Source: Acidimicrobiales bacterium (GTDB lineage: Bacteria; Actinomycetota; Acidimicrobiia; Acidimicrobiales; Aldehydirespiratoraceae). From it: DNA of 64,000 nucleotides. Location of the stretch: NCBI GenBank assembly GCA_029246685.1, contig JAQWMR010000016.1, positions 558,001 through 622,000 on the forward strand, given 5' to 3'. The notes beneath the pieces were generated by a model. The model worked only from the letters and a program-made list of their open reading frames with translations, was not told where the DNA came from and did not search any database. Within the stretch, counting starts at the first letter, position 1. Each line of letters opens with the position of its first letter. This document shows positions 8,957 through 17,401 of the stretch, in pieces. The translations under genes and the position numbers were made by a program.

Positions 8957-9799
8957 ATGGCACAGGCAACATCACCGTCGCGCCACGACGTGGCGCCGAC
9001 CCGGAAGCGACCGCCGCAGCTCCCGTGGCCGCTGAACATCTACCAGACCGCCATCGGCAAGAAGTACGTCATGGCGATCACCGGTATCGGGCTGCTCGGC
9101 TACGTGGTCGTCCACATGATCGGCAACCTGCACCTCTACGAAGGCCCGTACCAGGTCCACGCCTACGCCGAAGCGCTGCGTGACCTCGGCGGGCATCTCG
9201 CCCCTCGCACCTTCATCCTGTGGGTCCTGCGCCTCGGCCTCTTCGGCATGTTCGTGATGCACATCCTGAGCGCATGGTCGCTCAGCCGGATGAGCCACAA
9301 GGCCGACAACGCCTACGCCGGGGGCCGCACCTACACGGCCGCAAGCTTCGCCAGCCGCACCATGCGCTGGACCGGTCCGATCACCCTGCTCTACGTCCTC
9401 TTCCACCTCGCCGATCTCACATGGGGTTGGGTGGACGATGACTGGGTCCGTGGCGATCCATACCACAACGTCTACAGCTCGATGAGTGCGGTCCCGATCG
9501 CGCTCATCTACATCGCCGCCAACGTTGCGCTGGCGATCCACATCTTCCACGGCGCCTGGTCGATGTTCCAGAGCCTCGGCATCAACAACCCGAGGTACAA
9601 CTCGCTGCGCCGGGGCATCGCCCAGGGCCTTGCCGGCCTCATTCTCGTCGGCAACTTGAGCTTCCCGCTGGCCGTGCAGTTCGGGCTCATCGACGAGGAC
9701 AACCGCGGTACGCCGATCGGCTTCACCCACGAGGGTGACGCCGCCGGCGATGACTCGCATTCCGGCGAAGCCGGCGACGACGCTGAAGGAGGCGAATAA
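8957..9799 (+). CDS. sdhC: Succinate dehydrogenase cytochrome b subunit
   Basis: A 280-residue membrane anchor of the type B (b558) family, with five transmembrane helices and room for two haems. The signature is [20 protein letters not shown] near residue 35, with His residues placed as haem ligands, and more His residues in later helices ([29 protein letters not shown]). It anchors SdhAB and passes electrons to quinone. I choose ATG 8957; an in-frame GTG at 8936 is possible. The stop TAA shares its last base with the sdhA start. The Asp/Glu/Gly-rich C-terminal tail is probably cytoplasmic. Confidence 0.93.
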   Translation: MAQATSPSRHDVAPTRKRPPQLPWPLNIYQTAIGKKYVMAITGIGLLGYVVVHMIGNLHLYEGPYQVHAYAEALRDLGGHLAPRTFILWVLRLGLFGMFVMHILSAWSLSRMSHKADNAYAGGRTYTAASFASRTMRWTGPITLLYVLFHLADLTWGWVDDDWVRGDPYHNVYSSMSAVPIALIYIAANVALAIHIFHGAWSMFQSLGINNPRYNSLRRGIAQGLAGLILVGNLSFPLAVQFGLIDEDNRGTPIGFTHEGDAAGDDSHSGEAGDDAEGGE

Positions 9800-11718
9800 T
9801 GGTCACCCTCGATGCCAAGATCCCCGACGGTTCTGTCGCTGAGAAGTGGGACAACCACAAGTTCTCGGTGAAGCTCGTCAACCCGGCCAACAAGCGCAAG
9901 TTCGAGGTCATCGTCGTCGGCACCGGCCTCGCCGGCGCGTCGGCCGCCGCCTCGCTCGCCGAGCTTGGCTACAACGTGAAGGTCTTCACCTTCCACGACT
10001 CGCCTCGGCGTGCGCACTCGATCGCCGCCCAGGGCGGCATCAATGCCGCGAAGAACTACCGCAACGACGGCGACTCGGTGCACCGCCTCTTCTACGACAC
10101 GGTCAAGGGTGGCGACTACCGCTCCCGCGAGGCCAACGTCCACCGCCTCGCTCAGGTGTCGGTCAACATCATCGACCAGTGCGCCGCGCAGGGCGTGCCA
10201 TTCGCCCGCGAGTACGGCGGCCTGCTGGCCAACCGCTCGTTCGGCGGCGCCCAGGTGAGCCGCACCTTCTACGCCCGGGGCCAGACCGGCCAGCAGCTGC
10301 TGCTCGGTGCCTACCAAGCCCTCGCGTCGCAGATCGCGGCCGGCAAGGTCACGCTCTACAACCGCAGCGACGTGCTCGACATCGTGAAGAAGGACGGCGA
10401 GGCCTGCGGCATCGTCACCCGCGACATGCTCACCGGCGAGGTCCACGGCCACAGCGCGCATGCTGTGGTGCTGGCCACCGGCGGCTACGGCAACGTTTAC
10501 TACCTGTCCACGAACGCCATGGCGTCGAACGTGACGGCTGCGTGGCGCGCCCATCGCAAGGGCGCCATGTTCGCGAACCCCTGCTACTCGCAAATCCACC
10601 CCACGTGCATCCCGGCGGCCGATGAGTTCCAGTCGAAGCTGACGCTCATGTCGGAGTCGCTGCGCAACGACGGTCGCATCTGGGTTCCACGAGGCGACGA
10701 CGACGCCCGCGGCGCAGCCGAGATCCCCGAGGACGAGCGCTACTACTACCTCGAAGAGAAGTACCCGAGCTTCGGTAACCTCGTCCCGCGCGACGTGGCC
10801 AGCCGCAACGCTAAGACCGTCGTCGACGACGGCAAGGGCGTCGGCCCGCTGAAGAACGGCGTCTACCTCGACTTCGCAGCGGCGATCGGCCGAGACGGCG
10901 TCGAGGCGGTCAAGGAGCGCTACGGCAACCTCTTCGACATGTACGAGCGCATCACCGGCGAGGACCCCTACTCCACGCCGATGCGGATCTACCCGGCAAC
11001 GCACTACACGATGGGTGGCCTCTGGGTTGACTACAACCTGATGACCACCGTGCCAGGTCTCTACGCCCTCGGTGAAGCCAACTTCTCCGAACACGGCGCC
11101 AACCGGCTCGGTGCGTCGGCGCTCATGCAGGGTCTCGCCGACGGCTACTACGTTCTGCCCTACACGATCGGCGACTACCTGGCGCCGAAGCTCGGCGACA
11201 CGCCCGTCCCCACGGACGATCCCGTGTTCACCGAGTCGGTCCAGGCCATCGACGACAAGTCTCGGCAATGGACGTCCAACAAGGGCACCCACGGCGTGGA
11301 GCACTACCACCGCGAACTCGGCAAGATCGTCTGGGAGCACTGCGGCATGGCTCGCAACGAAGCCGGCCTGCAGACGGCGCTCAAGGAGATCCCTGCCCTG
11401 CGCGAGGACTTCCGTCAGAACGTCAAGGTGCTCGGTTCACCCGACGGCATCAACACGATGCTCGAGAAGGTCAACCGGGTCGACGACTTCATGGAGTTCG
11501 CCGAGCTCAAGGTGCGCGATGCGCTGCATCGCCGTGAGAGCTGTGGCGGCCACTTCCGTGAGGAATCACAAACCCCCGAAGGCGAGGCGTTGCGAGACGA
11601 CGAGAACTTCGCCTACGTCGGTGCGTGGGAATGGAAGGGTTCTGACGCCGAGCCCGAGCTCCACAAAGAAGACCTGGAATTCGAGACCGTCCAGCTGACC
11701 CAGCGAAGCTACAAGTGA
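9799..11718 (+). CDS. sdhA: Succinate dehydrogenase flavoprotein subunit
   Basis: A 639-residue flavoprotein that oxidises succinate to fumarate. The FAD dinucleotide-binding motif is [17 protein letters not shown] at about residues 38-54, and [14 protein letters not shown] carries the His that links FAD covalently. Active-site segments include [18 protein letters not shown], the catalytic-region segment [14 protein letters not shown] and [19 protein letters not shown] near residues 430-450. It is the longer type B form. Its ATG overlaps the sdhC stop and sdhB begins 13 bases after it, so the three form one operon. Confidence 0.97.
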   Translation: MVTLDAKIPDGSVAEKWDNHKFSVKLVNPANKRKFEVIVVGTGLAGASAAASLAELGYNVKVFTFHDSPRRAHSIAAQGGINAAKNYRNDGDSVHRLFYDTVKGGDYRSREANVHRLAQVSVNIIDQCAAQGVPFAREYGGLLANRSFGGAQVSRTFYARGQTGQQLLLGAYQALASQIAAGKVTLYNRSDVLDIVKKDGEACGIVTRDMLTGEVHGHSAHAVVLATGGYGNVYYLSTNAMASNVTAAWRAHRKGAMFANPCYSQIHPTCIPAADEFQSKLTLMSESLRNDGRIWVPRGDDDARGAAEIPEDERYYYLEEKYPSFGNLVPRDVASRNAKTVVDDGKGVGPLKNGVYLDFAAAIGRDGVEAVKERYGNLFDMYERITGEDPYSTPMRIYPATHYTMGGLWVDYNLMTTVPGLYALGEANFSEHGANRLGASALMQGLADGYYVLPYTIGDYLAPKLGDTPVPTDDPVFTESVQAIDDKSRQWTSNKGTHGVEHYHRELGKIVWEHCGMARNEAGLQTALKEIPALREDFRQNVKVLGSPDGINTMLEKVNRVDDFMEFAELKVRDALHRRESCGGHFREESQTPEGEALRDDENFAYVGAWEWKGSDAEPELHKEDLEFETVQLTQRSYK

Positions 11719-11731
11719 GGGGCTGACAGAC

Positions 11732-12502
11732 ATGAGTGAAATGCTGAACCTCAAGCTGAAGATCTGGCGTCAGGATGGCCCGCGCTCCCAGGGCGAGTTC
11801 CTCGACGTCGACGCCCACGACATCCCGGTGGACGCCTCGTTCCTCGAGATGCTCGACGTTGTCAACGAGCGACTGATCGCCGACGACGTCGAACCGATCA
11901 CGTTCGGCCACGACTGTCGTGAAGGCATCTGCGGCACCTGTGGTGTGATGATCAACGGCCAGGCCCACGGTCCGGAGAAGGCCACGGCGACGTGCCAGCT
12001 CCACATGCGCAAGTTCAACGACGGCGACGAGATCGTGATCGAGCCCTGGCAGGCGCAGGCGTTCCCGGTCCTCAAAGATCTGATGGTCGACCGGCGAGCG
12101 TTCGACCGCATCGTCGAGGCCGGCGGCTACATCTCGGTCCCCACTGGCACGCCGCAGGACGCCAACGCCACGCTCATCCCGAAAGAGGTCGCTGACACCG
12201 CGATGGACGCGGCGGCCTGCATCGGGTGCGGCGCCTGCGTCGCGGCGTGTCCGAACTCTGCCGCCCAGCTGTTCACGTCCGCCAAGCTCGGCCACCTCAA
12301 CGTGCTGCCGCAGGGCCAGTCCGAGCGATGGAAGCGCACCGAGGCCATGGTCGAGACCATGGAGGACTTCTTCGGCTCGTGCACCAACCATGGCGAGTGC
12401 CACGACGCGTGCCCGAAGGAGATCAGCCTCGACTTCATCGCGTTCATGAACCGCGACTACGTCAAGGCGAAGATCAAGAACCGCTCGCTCGCCAGCCAGT
12501 AG
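11732..12502 (+). CDS. sdhB: Succinate dehydrogenase iron-sulfur subunit
   Basis: The 256-residue electron-transfer subunit has the expected three clusters: a plant-type 2Fe-2S site (CREGICGTCGVM with a later Cys at ATCQLH), a ferredoxin 4Fe-4S site (CIGCGACVAACPN), and the mixed set completed by CTNHGECHDACPKEI. It joins SdhA to the membrane subunit SdhC. It is the last gene of sdhCAB. A clear intrinsic terminator does not appear until about 390 bases downstream, so the transcript may have a long 3' part. Confidence 0.96.
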   Translation: MSEMLNLKLKIWRQDGPRSQGEFLDVDAHDIPVDASFLEMLDVVNERLIADDVEPITFGHDCREGICGTCGVMINGQAHGPEKATATCQLHMRKFNDGDEIVIEPWQAQAFPVLKDLMVDRRAFDRIVEAGGYISVPTGTPQDANATLIPKEVADTAMDAAACIGCGACVAACPNSAAQLFTSAKLGHLNVLPQGQSERWKRTEAMVETMEDFFGSCTNHGECHDACPKEISLDFIAFMNRDYVKAKIKNRSLASQ

Positions 12503-12790
12503 AGCCGTTCGAAATAGCTTCCCAGTCGCTCGTTCGCGGGTTCACAATCCGCCACCGCGCGAGGTTCTCCTTGACTGTTCGCGTCCCCGGCGCGACGGTG
12601 ACAAACGTCACATCCAGTGATTTGTTCGGTGTCACCCGCTCGACGCACTCGCCTCGACACGCCGACCAAATCGGTGACGGAAGGGAGGACGGCGACACGA
12701 ACGCACGGACGAATCCGGCCAACGGAACCCGTGCACCTCGCAAACCGCCATACGAACCCACGTCACGCGTGGCAGGAACCGCTCCCACGA

Positions 12791-12834
12791 GCTTCTCGCG
12801 CCCGAAACACCTAGGAACAGGTGTCAGGAGAAGC
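12791..12834 (+). ncRNA. Nested hairpin, possible structured RNA element
   Basis: An outer stem GCTTCTC (12791-12797) pairs with GAGAAGC (12828-12834). Inside it ACACCT (12807-12812) pairs with AGGTGT (12819-12824) around a six-base loop. Both stems are perfect. The element lies 58 bases upstream of the terminator hairpin in the same gene-free interval. It may be part of an unrecognised small RNA or of the sdhCAB 3' untranslated region. Confidence 0.35.
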
Positions 12835-12891
12835 GCTCAAGAGAGAAGATTCCAACGCTGCAACCGACGTGGCGAGGACCTTCCTTCACAG

Positions 12892-12933
12892 ATGAGGCGC
12901 CCCCGCCCCGGGGCGTCTCATTTGGGGTTTTGG
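12892..12933 (+). terminator. Intrinsic terminator downstream of sdhCAB
   Basis: The arms ATGAGGCGCCCC (12892-12903) and GGGGCGTCTCAT (12910-12921) form a 12-bp stem with one G-U pair and a six-base loop, followed by TTTGGGGTTTT. The T-tract lies on the right, so it terminates rightward transcription. Confidence 0.75.
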
Positions 12934-12967
12934 CTCGCCTCTTCGCCTTCGGGTAAGTCGCATCATT

Positions 12968-12980
12968 GGTGTCAGACACC
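12968..12980. repeat. REP-like palindrome, copy 1
   Basis: GGTGTCAGACACC is a perfect palindrome about a central A. Related cores occur at 15456, 34743 and 63134. This copy lies four bases beyond the stop codon of the gene ending at 12985. Confidence 0.5.
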
Positions 12981-12984
12981 CGCA

Positions 12985-13545
12985 TCAGCTCACGTCGATG
13001 AGCGTCCGAAGGCGATACCAGTCGCCGTCCAAGTGCGCCACGTGACAGTGGCCCTCGGTTTCCGAGTTGAGCGGCTCGCCGCGGGTGTAGCCGTACCCCG
13101 CCTCACTGAAGCCGATGTCTCCCGTCTTGAAGAAGACGAAGTCCGCTTGGCCGCACTGCATGGTCCGGATCTGCCAGACCGGGACAAGGCCGATCATCTG
13201 GGCGCCCTGATCCTCCGCCGACTCACCCGCGAGGATGGCCTCAGCTTCGTCCGTCATGGCCGAACGACTCAGGACGAACCCCGGCGCGACGGCCACCGCG
13301 GCCCAGATGATCCCCAAGCCCAACACAGGCAGCGCGATCTCGCGGATCTCCCGGCGCTTCCAGGATCGGCGCAGAAGCCAGACCCAGGCGACGAACGGGA
13401 CGAGGGTGAGCGGTACGAGACCGGGCTCACTCGCGCTGTACAACGACGGCGGAACGATTGCGATCAGCCAGCGCCAGTCCGGGAAGAACCGCCTCAGGCG
13501 TTCCAGCGGGCGGACTCGTGGAGATGTTTCTGGATCGCCGGCCAC
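12985..13545 (-). CDS. Small membrane protein of unknown function
   Basis: I place the start at GTG 13545, preceded by GAGGA at suitable spacing and lying inside the end of the upstream alpha/beta hydrolase gene; this gives 186 residues. Two hydrophobic segments are visible (WLIAIVPPSLY...VPLTLVPFVAWVWLL and IALPVLGLGIIWAAVAVAPGFVL), separated by a basic loop. The C-terminal 100 residues are soluble, with Cys and His residues (MQCGQAD, EGHCHVAHLDGDWYRL) that could form a disulfide outside the membrane. I do not recognise the family. The overlap suggests co-transcription with the hydrolase. Confidence 0.65.
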   Translation of the reverse strand: MAGDPETSPRVRPLERLRRFFPDWRWLIAIVPPSLYSASEPGLVPLTLVPFVAWVWLLRRSWKRREIREIALPVLGLGIIWAAVAVAPGFVLSRSAMTDEAEAILAGESAEDQGAQMIGLVPVWQIRTMQCGQADFVFFKTGDIGFSEAGYGYTRGEPLNSETEGHCHVAHLDGDWYRLRTLIDVS

Positions 13546-14375
13546 AGTTCCTCGATGAGTGCGTCGGGGACCTCGTGCCCGAGGCCCTCCACCTCCACCA
13601 GAATTGCACCATCGATGCCGGTCGCCAGGGCGCGGCCGTGGGCCGGCGGAAAGACGGGGTCGGCGGTGCCGTGGATGACCATCGTCGGTGCGCTGATACC
13701 GGACAAGCGGTCGAGGCGGTCGGGGCTGGCGTGAACCGCGATGCCGTGGCCAGTTTCGGCCGCCCACCCGGTGGCGATCTCCGCCGCCGCGAGTGCGGCC
13801 TGGTGGTCGGCGTCGATCGGATACGCCGAGCCGGCCATGAAGTCGTCGAGCTCGATGAGCCACTGCACCCGACCGTCGTCGTCTCGGGGCGGGCCCGCGA
13901 AGAGACGCTCGGTCATCTTCTCGACGAACTCGTCCATCGGGCCCGGGAGTCGATCGTCGCCCGGGGCCGGACTCGATCCGAACATGGTGAGCGACAGCAC
14001 CCTGTCCGCGTGGTCGAGCGCGAGGAGCTGGCCGATCATGCCGCCCATGGATCGACCAACGACATGGGCCGCGTCGATCGCATAGTGGTCGAGAAGGCCA
14101 ACCGCATCAGCCACGAGGTCATCGAGCAGGTAGGCCGAGTCGGCGCCGAAACGGGTCGACCGACCGCAGTCCCGGTGATCGAAACGGATGACCTGAAATC
14201 CGTCCTCGATCAGGCGGTCCACGATGGCCGGAGTCCACCGAAACCCGGGCGAGTCGGCGCCGGCAATCAACAGCACGGCAGCCTCTCCAGGGTCGCCCTT
14301 CTGGTCCGCCCACAGGTTCAGATCTCCGACCCGAACGGCTTCGCCTCTTGCTGCGTCGTGTGCCGCGTCCGTCAT
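13494..14375 (-). CDS. Alpha/beta-fold hydrolase
   Basis: A 293-residue cytoplasmic hydrolase. The nucleophile elbow is VGRSMGGMIGQ (about residue 110), the acid is in HGTADPVFP, and the catalytic His is in VEGLGHEVPD near the C-terminus, so the triad is complete. The oxyanion region FDHRDCGRSTRF resembles the RdmC/aclacinomycin methylesterase branch. Substrates are probably small esters. I choose ATG 14375, which leaves a 26-base gap to the divergent DUF368 gene. Its end overlaps the start of the membrane protein gene downstream. Confidence 0.88.
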   Translation of the reverse strand: MTDAAHDAARGEAVRVGDLNLWADQKGDPGEAAVLLIAGADSPGFRWTPAIVDRLIEDGFQVIRFDHRDCGRSTRFGADSAYLLDDLVADAVGLLDHYAIDAAHVVGRSMGGMIGQLLALDHADRVLSLTMFGSSPAPGDDRLPGPMDEFVEKMTERLFAGPPRDDDGRVQWLIELDDFMAGSAYPIDADHQAALAAAEIATGWAAETGHGIAVHASPDRLDRLSGISAPTMVIHGTADPVFPPAHGRALATGIDGAILVEVEGLGHEVPDALIEELWPAIQKHLHESARWNA

Positions 14376-14401
14376 GGCGCTCAACGGTACTGTCGGCCCC
14401 C

Positions 14402-15316
14402 GTGATCCAGAAGGCCGGGGCCCAACTCGTACGAGGACTGCTGATGGGGGCGGCCGACGTCGTCCCCGGTGTCTCGGGCGGCACGATCGCTCTCGTCCTC
14501 GGGATCTACCAGAAACTGATCGACACGATCCGCGCCGGTGCTCGGGCACTCGGGGCTCTGGTCAAGCTCGACCTGCGCGGCTTCTGGGAGCAGTTCAAGG
14601 CGCTCGACTTCCTGTTCATCGTGCCGCTGCTGGCGGGCATCGGGATCTCATTCGTCGGGCTCGCGTCAGTCATCGAGACTCAGCTCCACGACAACCCGGA
14701 GAACATGGCGGGCCTGTTCTTCGGCCTGGTCGCTGCCTCCATTGCGGTCGCGCTGAGCCTTTTCAAAGAGAGAGTTCCACAGCACTACGGGATCATGGCC
14801 GTGGTGGCTGTCGCCGTCTTTGCCCTCCTCGGGTATCAGTCGGGCCCGATCGCCGACCCGAGCCCGTTCGTCTTCCTCGGCGCCGGCGCGCTCGCCATCT
14901 GCGCCATGATCCTGCCCGGCATCTCGGGGAGCTTCATCCTGCTGATGATCGGCATGTACGCGGCGATGATCCACGCTGTGAAGGAGTTCGAGATCGCCGA
15001 CATCGCCCTCGTCGGCATCGGCTGCGTCATCGGCCTCGCCCTCTTCTCATCGGTGCTCGGGTGGGTCATGGAACGCGCCTACGACACGGTGATGGCTGTC
15101 CTCGTCGGCCTCATGCTCGGGTCGCTGCGGGTGCTCTGGCCGTGGCCCAACGGCGTCGGCGTGATCTCCGAGGAGGAGAAAGAGGTGATCGATGGCACCG
15201 GCCTCGAATGGCCGGCCGAAGCGGGCGACTGGGTCGGGCCGTCCGTACTCGCCGTGATCGCCGTGGTCGTGGTGCTCGCTATCGCAGAAGTCGGCAAGCG
15301 CTACTCCACCGACTGA
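14402..15316 (+). CDS. DUF368 membrane protein, putative undecaprenyl-phosphate translocase (PopT-like)
   Basis: A 304-residue polytopic membrane protein with the DUF368 signature MGAADVVPGVSGGTIALVLG near the N-terminus and a related repeat, CAMILPGISGSFILLMIGMY, near the middle, giving two inverted halves. DUF368 proteins have been shown in other bacteria to recycle the C55 lipid carrier across the membrane for cell-wall synthesis. I use GTG 14402; no clear ribosome site precedes it. Its end overlaps the convergent gene at 15301 by 16 bases. Confidence 0.82.
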   Translation: MIQKAGAQLVRGLLMGAADVVPGVSGGTIALVLGIYQKLIDTIRAGARALGALVKLDLRGFWEQFKALDFLFIVPLLAGIGISFVGLASVIETQLHDNPENMAGLFFGLVAASIAVALSLFKERVPQHYGIMAVVAVAVFALLGYQSGPIADPSPFVFLGAGALAICAMILPGISGSFILLMIGMYAAMIHAVKEFEIADIALVGIGCVIGLALFSSVLGWVMERAYDTVMAVLVGLMLGSLRVLWPWPNGVGVISEEEKEVIDGTGLEWPAEAGDWVGPSVLAVIAVVVVLAIAEVGKRYSTD

Positions 15317-15981
15317 ACCGGCAGCGTCACCCATCCGGGGCGGTTGCCGCCAACCCACCCACGCCGTTCCAACACCATCTGCCCCAGCTCGTCGGGCCAC
15401 CCGATCGAGAAGTCACCCGCGATCGTGGGTGCGGCGGGGGCGACGAGATGTAGCGGGTGTCTGACACCAGTTGAAGCGCGGGTGCGAGTGCCCCGGGCGG
15501 TGAGGTCCCAGGCGCGGTCGGCGATGAGGACCTCGCCGTGGACGTCCAGCTCGATCGAGAACGACGACGCGTCGCCCTCGGGGGCGCCAACGGTGTCGAG
15601 GTCGAGGTCCAGGCCGATCGGGACGCGATCGCCGAATGTGTCCGGCGTGACCGTCCCGCTCGGGTCGATCCGCAGAGCGAAGGCCTCCAGGCCGATGGTC
15701 CAGTGGTCGAGCGGGGTCTCACAGACGAATTCCGTCCAGACCCCCGACGACCGGAACTCGTACGCGGTGCGGGCGAGGGGCAGGTCGTAGTCGATCAGCA
15801 CGACGGGGTCCTCCCTGGCAACAAGGAGCGCCACGAGGAATCGCGTCGCTCCGAGCGCGCGGCGGGCATCGAGCCGGATCCAACCGGCCAACGACTCGTC
15901 CGTGGCCACGAAGTCGACCTCGATGACGTCGATGTCGCTGTCCGCCGGTCGATCGAGGTCATCGGCCTCGGTGACGTGCAT
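15301..15981 (-). CDS. Conserved hypothetical protein
   Basis: A 226-residue acidic protein without signal peptide or membrane helices. Its pattern of alternating hydrophobic residues suggests a mainly beta fold (for example FLVALLVAREDPVVLIDYDLPL and GEVLIADRAWDL). Repeated short strands with Trp residues (WTEFVCETPLDHW) recall lipocalin- or jelly-roll-like proteins, but I cannot assign a family. ATG 15981 is used; GTG 15984 is equally possible. A REP-like palindrome lies inside the coding sequence at 15456-15468, encoding the TGVRHP turn. It is divergent from the thioesterase gene. Confidence 0.65.
   Translation of the reverse strand: MHVTEADDLDRPADSDIDVIEVDFVATDESLAGWIRLDARRALGATRFLVALLVAREDPVVLIDYDLPLARTAYEFRSSGVWTEFVCETPLDHWTIGLEAFALRIDPSGTVTPDTFGDRVPIGLDLDLDTVGAPEGDASSFSIELDVHGEVLIADRAWDLTARGTRTRASTGVRHPLHLVAPAAPTIAGDFSIGWPDELGQMVLERRGWVGGNRPGWVTLPVQSVE
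15456..15468. repeat. REP-like palindrome, copy 2, inside a gene
   Basis: GGTGTCTGACACC is followed by AGTTGAAGCG. The same flank follows the copy at 63134, so the shared unit is longer than the palindrome itself. This copy is within the coding sequence ending at 15301. Confidence 0.5.
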
Positions 15982-16025
15982 CACGCCAGGGTGACAGATG
16001 AGGCCGTCGACGGCAGGCTTGGGCG

Positions 16026-16826
16026 GTGACCGACGAACTCCCCGACTTCGACGCCGACACCGCCGTGACGCCTCTCGGCGACAACCGATTCGGCACGACC
16101 CTTCTCGACACCTGGAACATCGTCGCCGGCCCGAACGGCGGCTACCTCGCCGCCCTCATCGCCCATTCGATGACCGACACCGTCGACGACGCGAGCCGCG
16201 GGCTTCGTTCCCTCACGGTCCACTACCTGGCTCGTCCTGAGTTCGACGACGTCGAGATCGCCGTTGACGTGGTCCGGTCCGGACGGTCGTCGTCGACCCT
16301 CCAGGCGACCATGACCCAGGGCGACCGGCTGATCTGCTCCTCCATCGCCGCGTTCTCCGTTCCCTGGGAATCGGCAGTCGAGGACTGGTCGCTCCCGATC
16401 TCGTCCCACGCGCAGGACGAGACATTCCTCGGCGAGGGCGTCCGTCCGCCGGTACACCGAAACTGGGCCGGGGTGCCGATCGTGGACGCGCCCTTCTTCA
16501 GCGGCGAAGGATCGCCTCGCGTTGCCCAGTGGATCCGAGCAGTCAAGCCCCGCCCCCTCGATGCCATCGAACTCGTCGCCATCAGCGATGCCATCCCGCC
16601 GGCCGGATTTCCCAAGATGACCGAGCGCACCGCCATGCCCACGGTGGATCTCACGGTTCACATCCGAGCGTCGCTCCCGCTCGACCCGGCACCCGAGGAC
16701 GACCGCGTCTACGCCGAATGCAATACCCACCACGTCGCCGATGGATTCGCCGACGACGACTGCCACATCTGGTCGGCCAACGGCCAACTGCTGGCGCAAT
16801 CCCGCCAGCTGGCCATCACCCGCTGA
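16026..16826 (+). CDS. Acyl-CoA thioesterase-like protein (TesB/4HBT_3 family)
   Basis: A 266-residue double-hotdog protein. The N-terminal hotdog has the family hallmark WNIVAGPNGGYLAALIAHSM near residue 38, followed by RSLTVHYLARPEFDDVEI. The C-terminal hotdog contains DLTVHIRASLPLDP and YAECNTHHVADGFADDDCHIWSANGQLLAQSRQ, the typical ending. Members hydrolyse acyl-CoA thioesters in the cytoplasm. GTG 16026 is the start and the gene is divergent from 15301-15981. Confidence 0.82.
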   Translation: MTDELPDFDADTAVTPLGDNRFGTTLLDTWNIVAGPNGGYLAALIAHSMTDTVDDASRGLRSLTVHYLARPEFDDVEIAVDVVRSGRSSSTLQATMTQGDRLICSSIAAFSVPWESAVEDWSLPISSHAQDETFLGEGVRPPVHRNWAGVPIVDAPFFSGEGSPRVAQWIRAVKPRPLDAIELVAISDAIPPAGFPKMTERTAMPTVDLTVHIRASLPLDPAPEDDRVYAECNTHHVADGFADDDCHIWSANGQLLAQSRQLAITR

Positions 16827-16846
16827 CCCGCTCGTAGGCTGACCGG

Positions 16847-17341
16847 ATGCTTCGATCGATCATGCTCGCTGCCCTCTGTGTGGGTCTGATGGGTTGCGCG
16901 GCCGACGATCCGTTCGTCACAGTCGTCCAGGAGACAACCACGACGATCAGCGCCGTCGACGGGGGGCCGGACAACTCGACCGACGACACCGATCCTGCGA
17001 CCGAAACCGACGACCCGCTCGCCGATTTCCCCCAACCCGAGGGGATCGTCGACCTGCGGGGACTCCCGACCGTCGAGGTCGTCGTGAACTCGAACACCTT
17101 CGACGGCGGATCCATCCGGGTCGATCCCGGAACCCAGATCGTCTTCGCCAACTTCGACGCGGAAGCGCACAACGTGAGGTCAGCGATCGCCGGGGCGTTT
17201 CCGACGATCGACAAGGACCTTCTCTTCACAGAACCGCAGGCGCTGGTGCTCACGGAGCCGGGCGACTATCCCTTCTACTGCTCGCTCCACGGCACCTCAC
17301 AACGTGGGCAACTCGGCTACATCGTCGTCGGCGACGGCTGA
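16847..17341 (+). CDS. Cupredoxin-domain lipoprotein
   Basis: A 164-residue exported protein with a lipobox (LCVGLMGC, Cys at about residue 17), then an acidic Thr-rich linker, then a plastocyanin-like domain. Copper ligands are visible as the His in AEAHNVRS and the Cys and His in FYCSLHGTS. The axial Met usually found a few residues later is absent: TSQRGQLGYIVV offers Gln instead, as in stellacyanin-type sites. It probably carries electrons or binds copper outside the membrane. The following beta-helix protein is also a lipoprotein. Confidence 0.8.
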   Translation: MLRSIMLAALCVGLMGCAADDPFVTVVQETTTTISAVDGGPDNSTDDTDPATETDDPLADFPQPEGIVDLRGLPTVEVVVNSNTFDGGSIRVDPGTQIVFANFDAEAHNVRSAIAGAFPTIDKDLLFTEPQALVLTEPGDYPFYCSLHGTSQRGQLGYIVVGDG

Positions 17342-17401
17342 GCTGAACGCGGTTCACGCCGAGTCTGCGTTTGGGAGCGTCAGCACCTACCATCGGCGTC
17401 C

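Larger units (their letters stand above)
12503..12984. other. Gene-free 482-bp interval after sdhB
   Basis: No open frame here has credible protein features on either strand. The interval holds a two-layered hairpin (12791-12834), a strong intrinsic terminator reading rightward (12892-12933) and a palindromic repeat (12968-12980). With a terminator at its far end, the stretch could be the long 3' untranslated region of sdhCAB or an independent small RNA. I did not recognise a known RNA family. Confidence 0.7.

Noticed and set aside
9508..11340. A 610-codon minus-strand frame
   Set aside because: It runs antisense to sdhC and sdhA and has no recognisable domain.
12530..12560. tRNA-like T-arm (GCGGGTTCACAATCCGC)
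   Set aside because: The loop departs from the TTCRA pattern, and no acceptor stem or anticodon arm can be built around it.
12640..12760. Possible c-di-AMP (ydaO-type) riboswitch
   Set aside because: A few short strings resemble the consensus, but the core pairing could not be assembled and no same-strand gene follows.
12226..13734. A 502-codon plus-strand frame across the end of sdhB
   Set aside because: It overlaps sdhB out of frame and then runs antisense to two better genes; no domain is visible.
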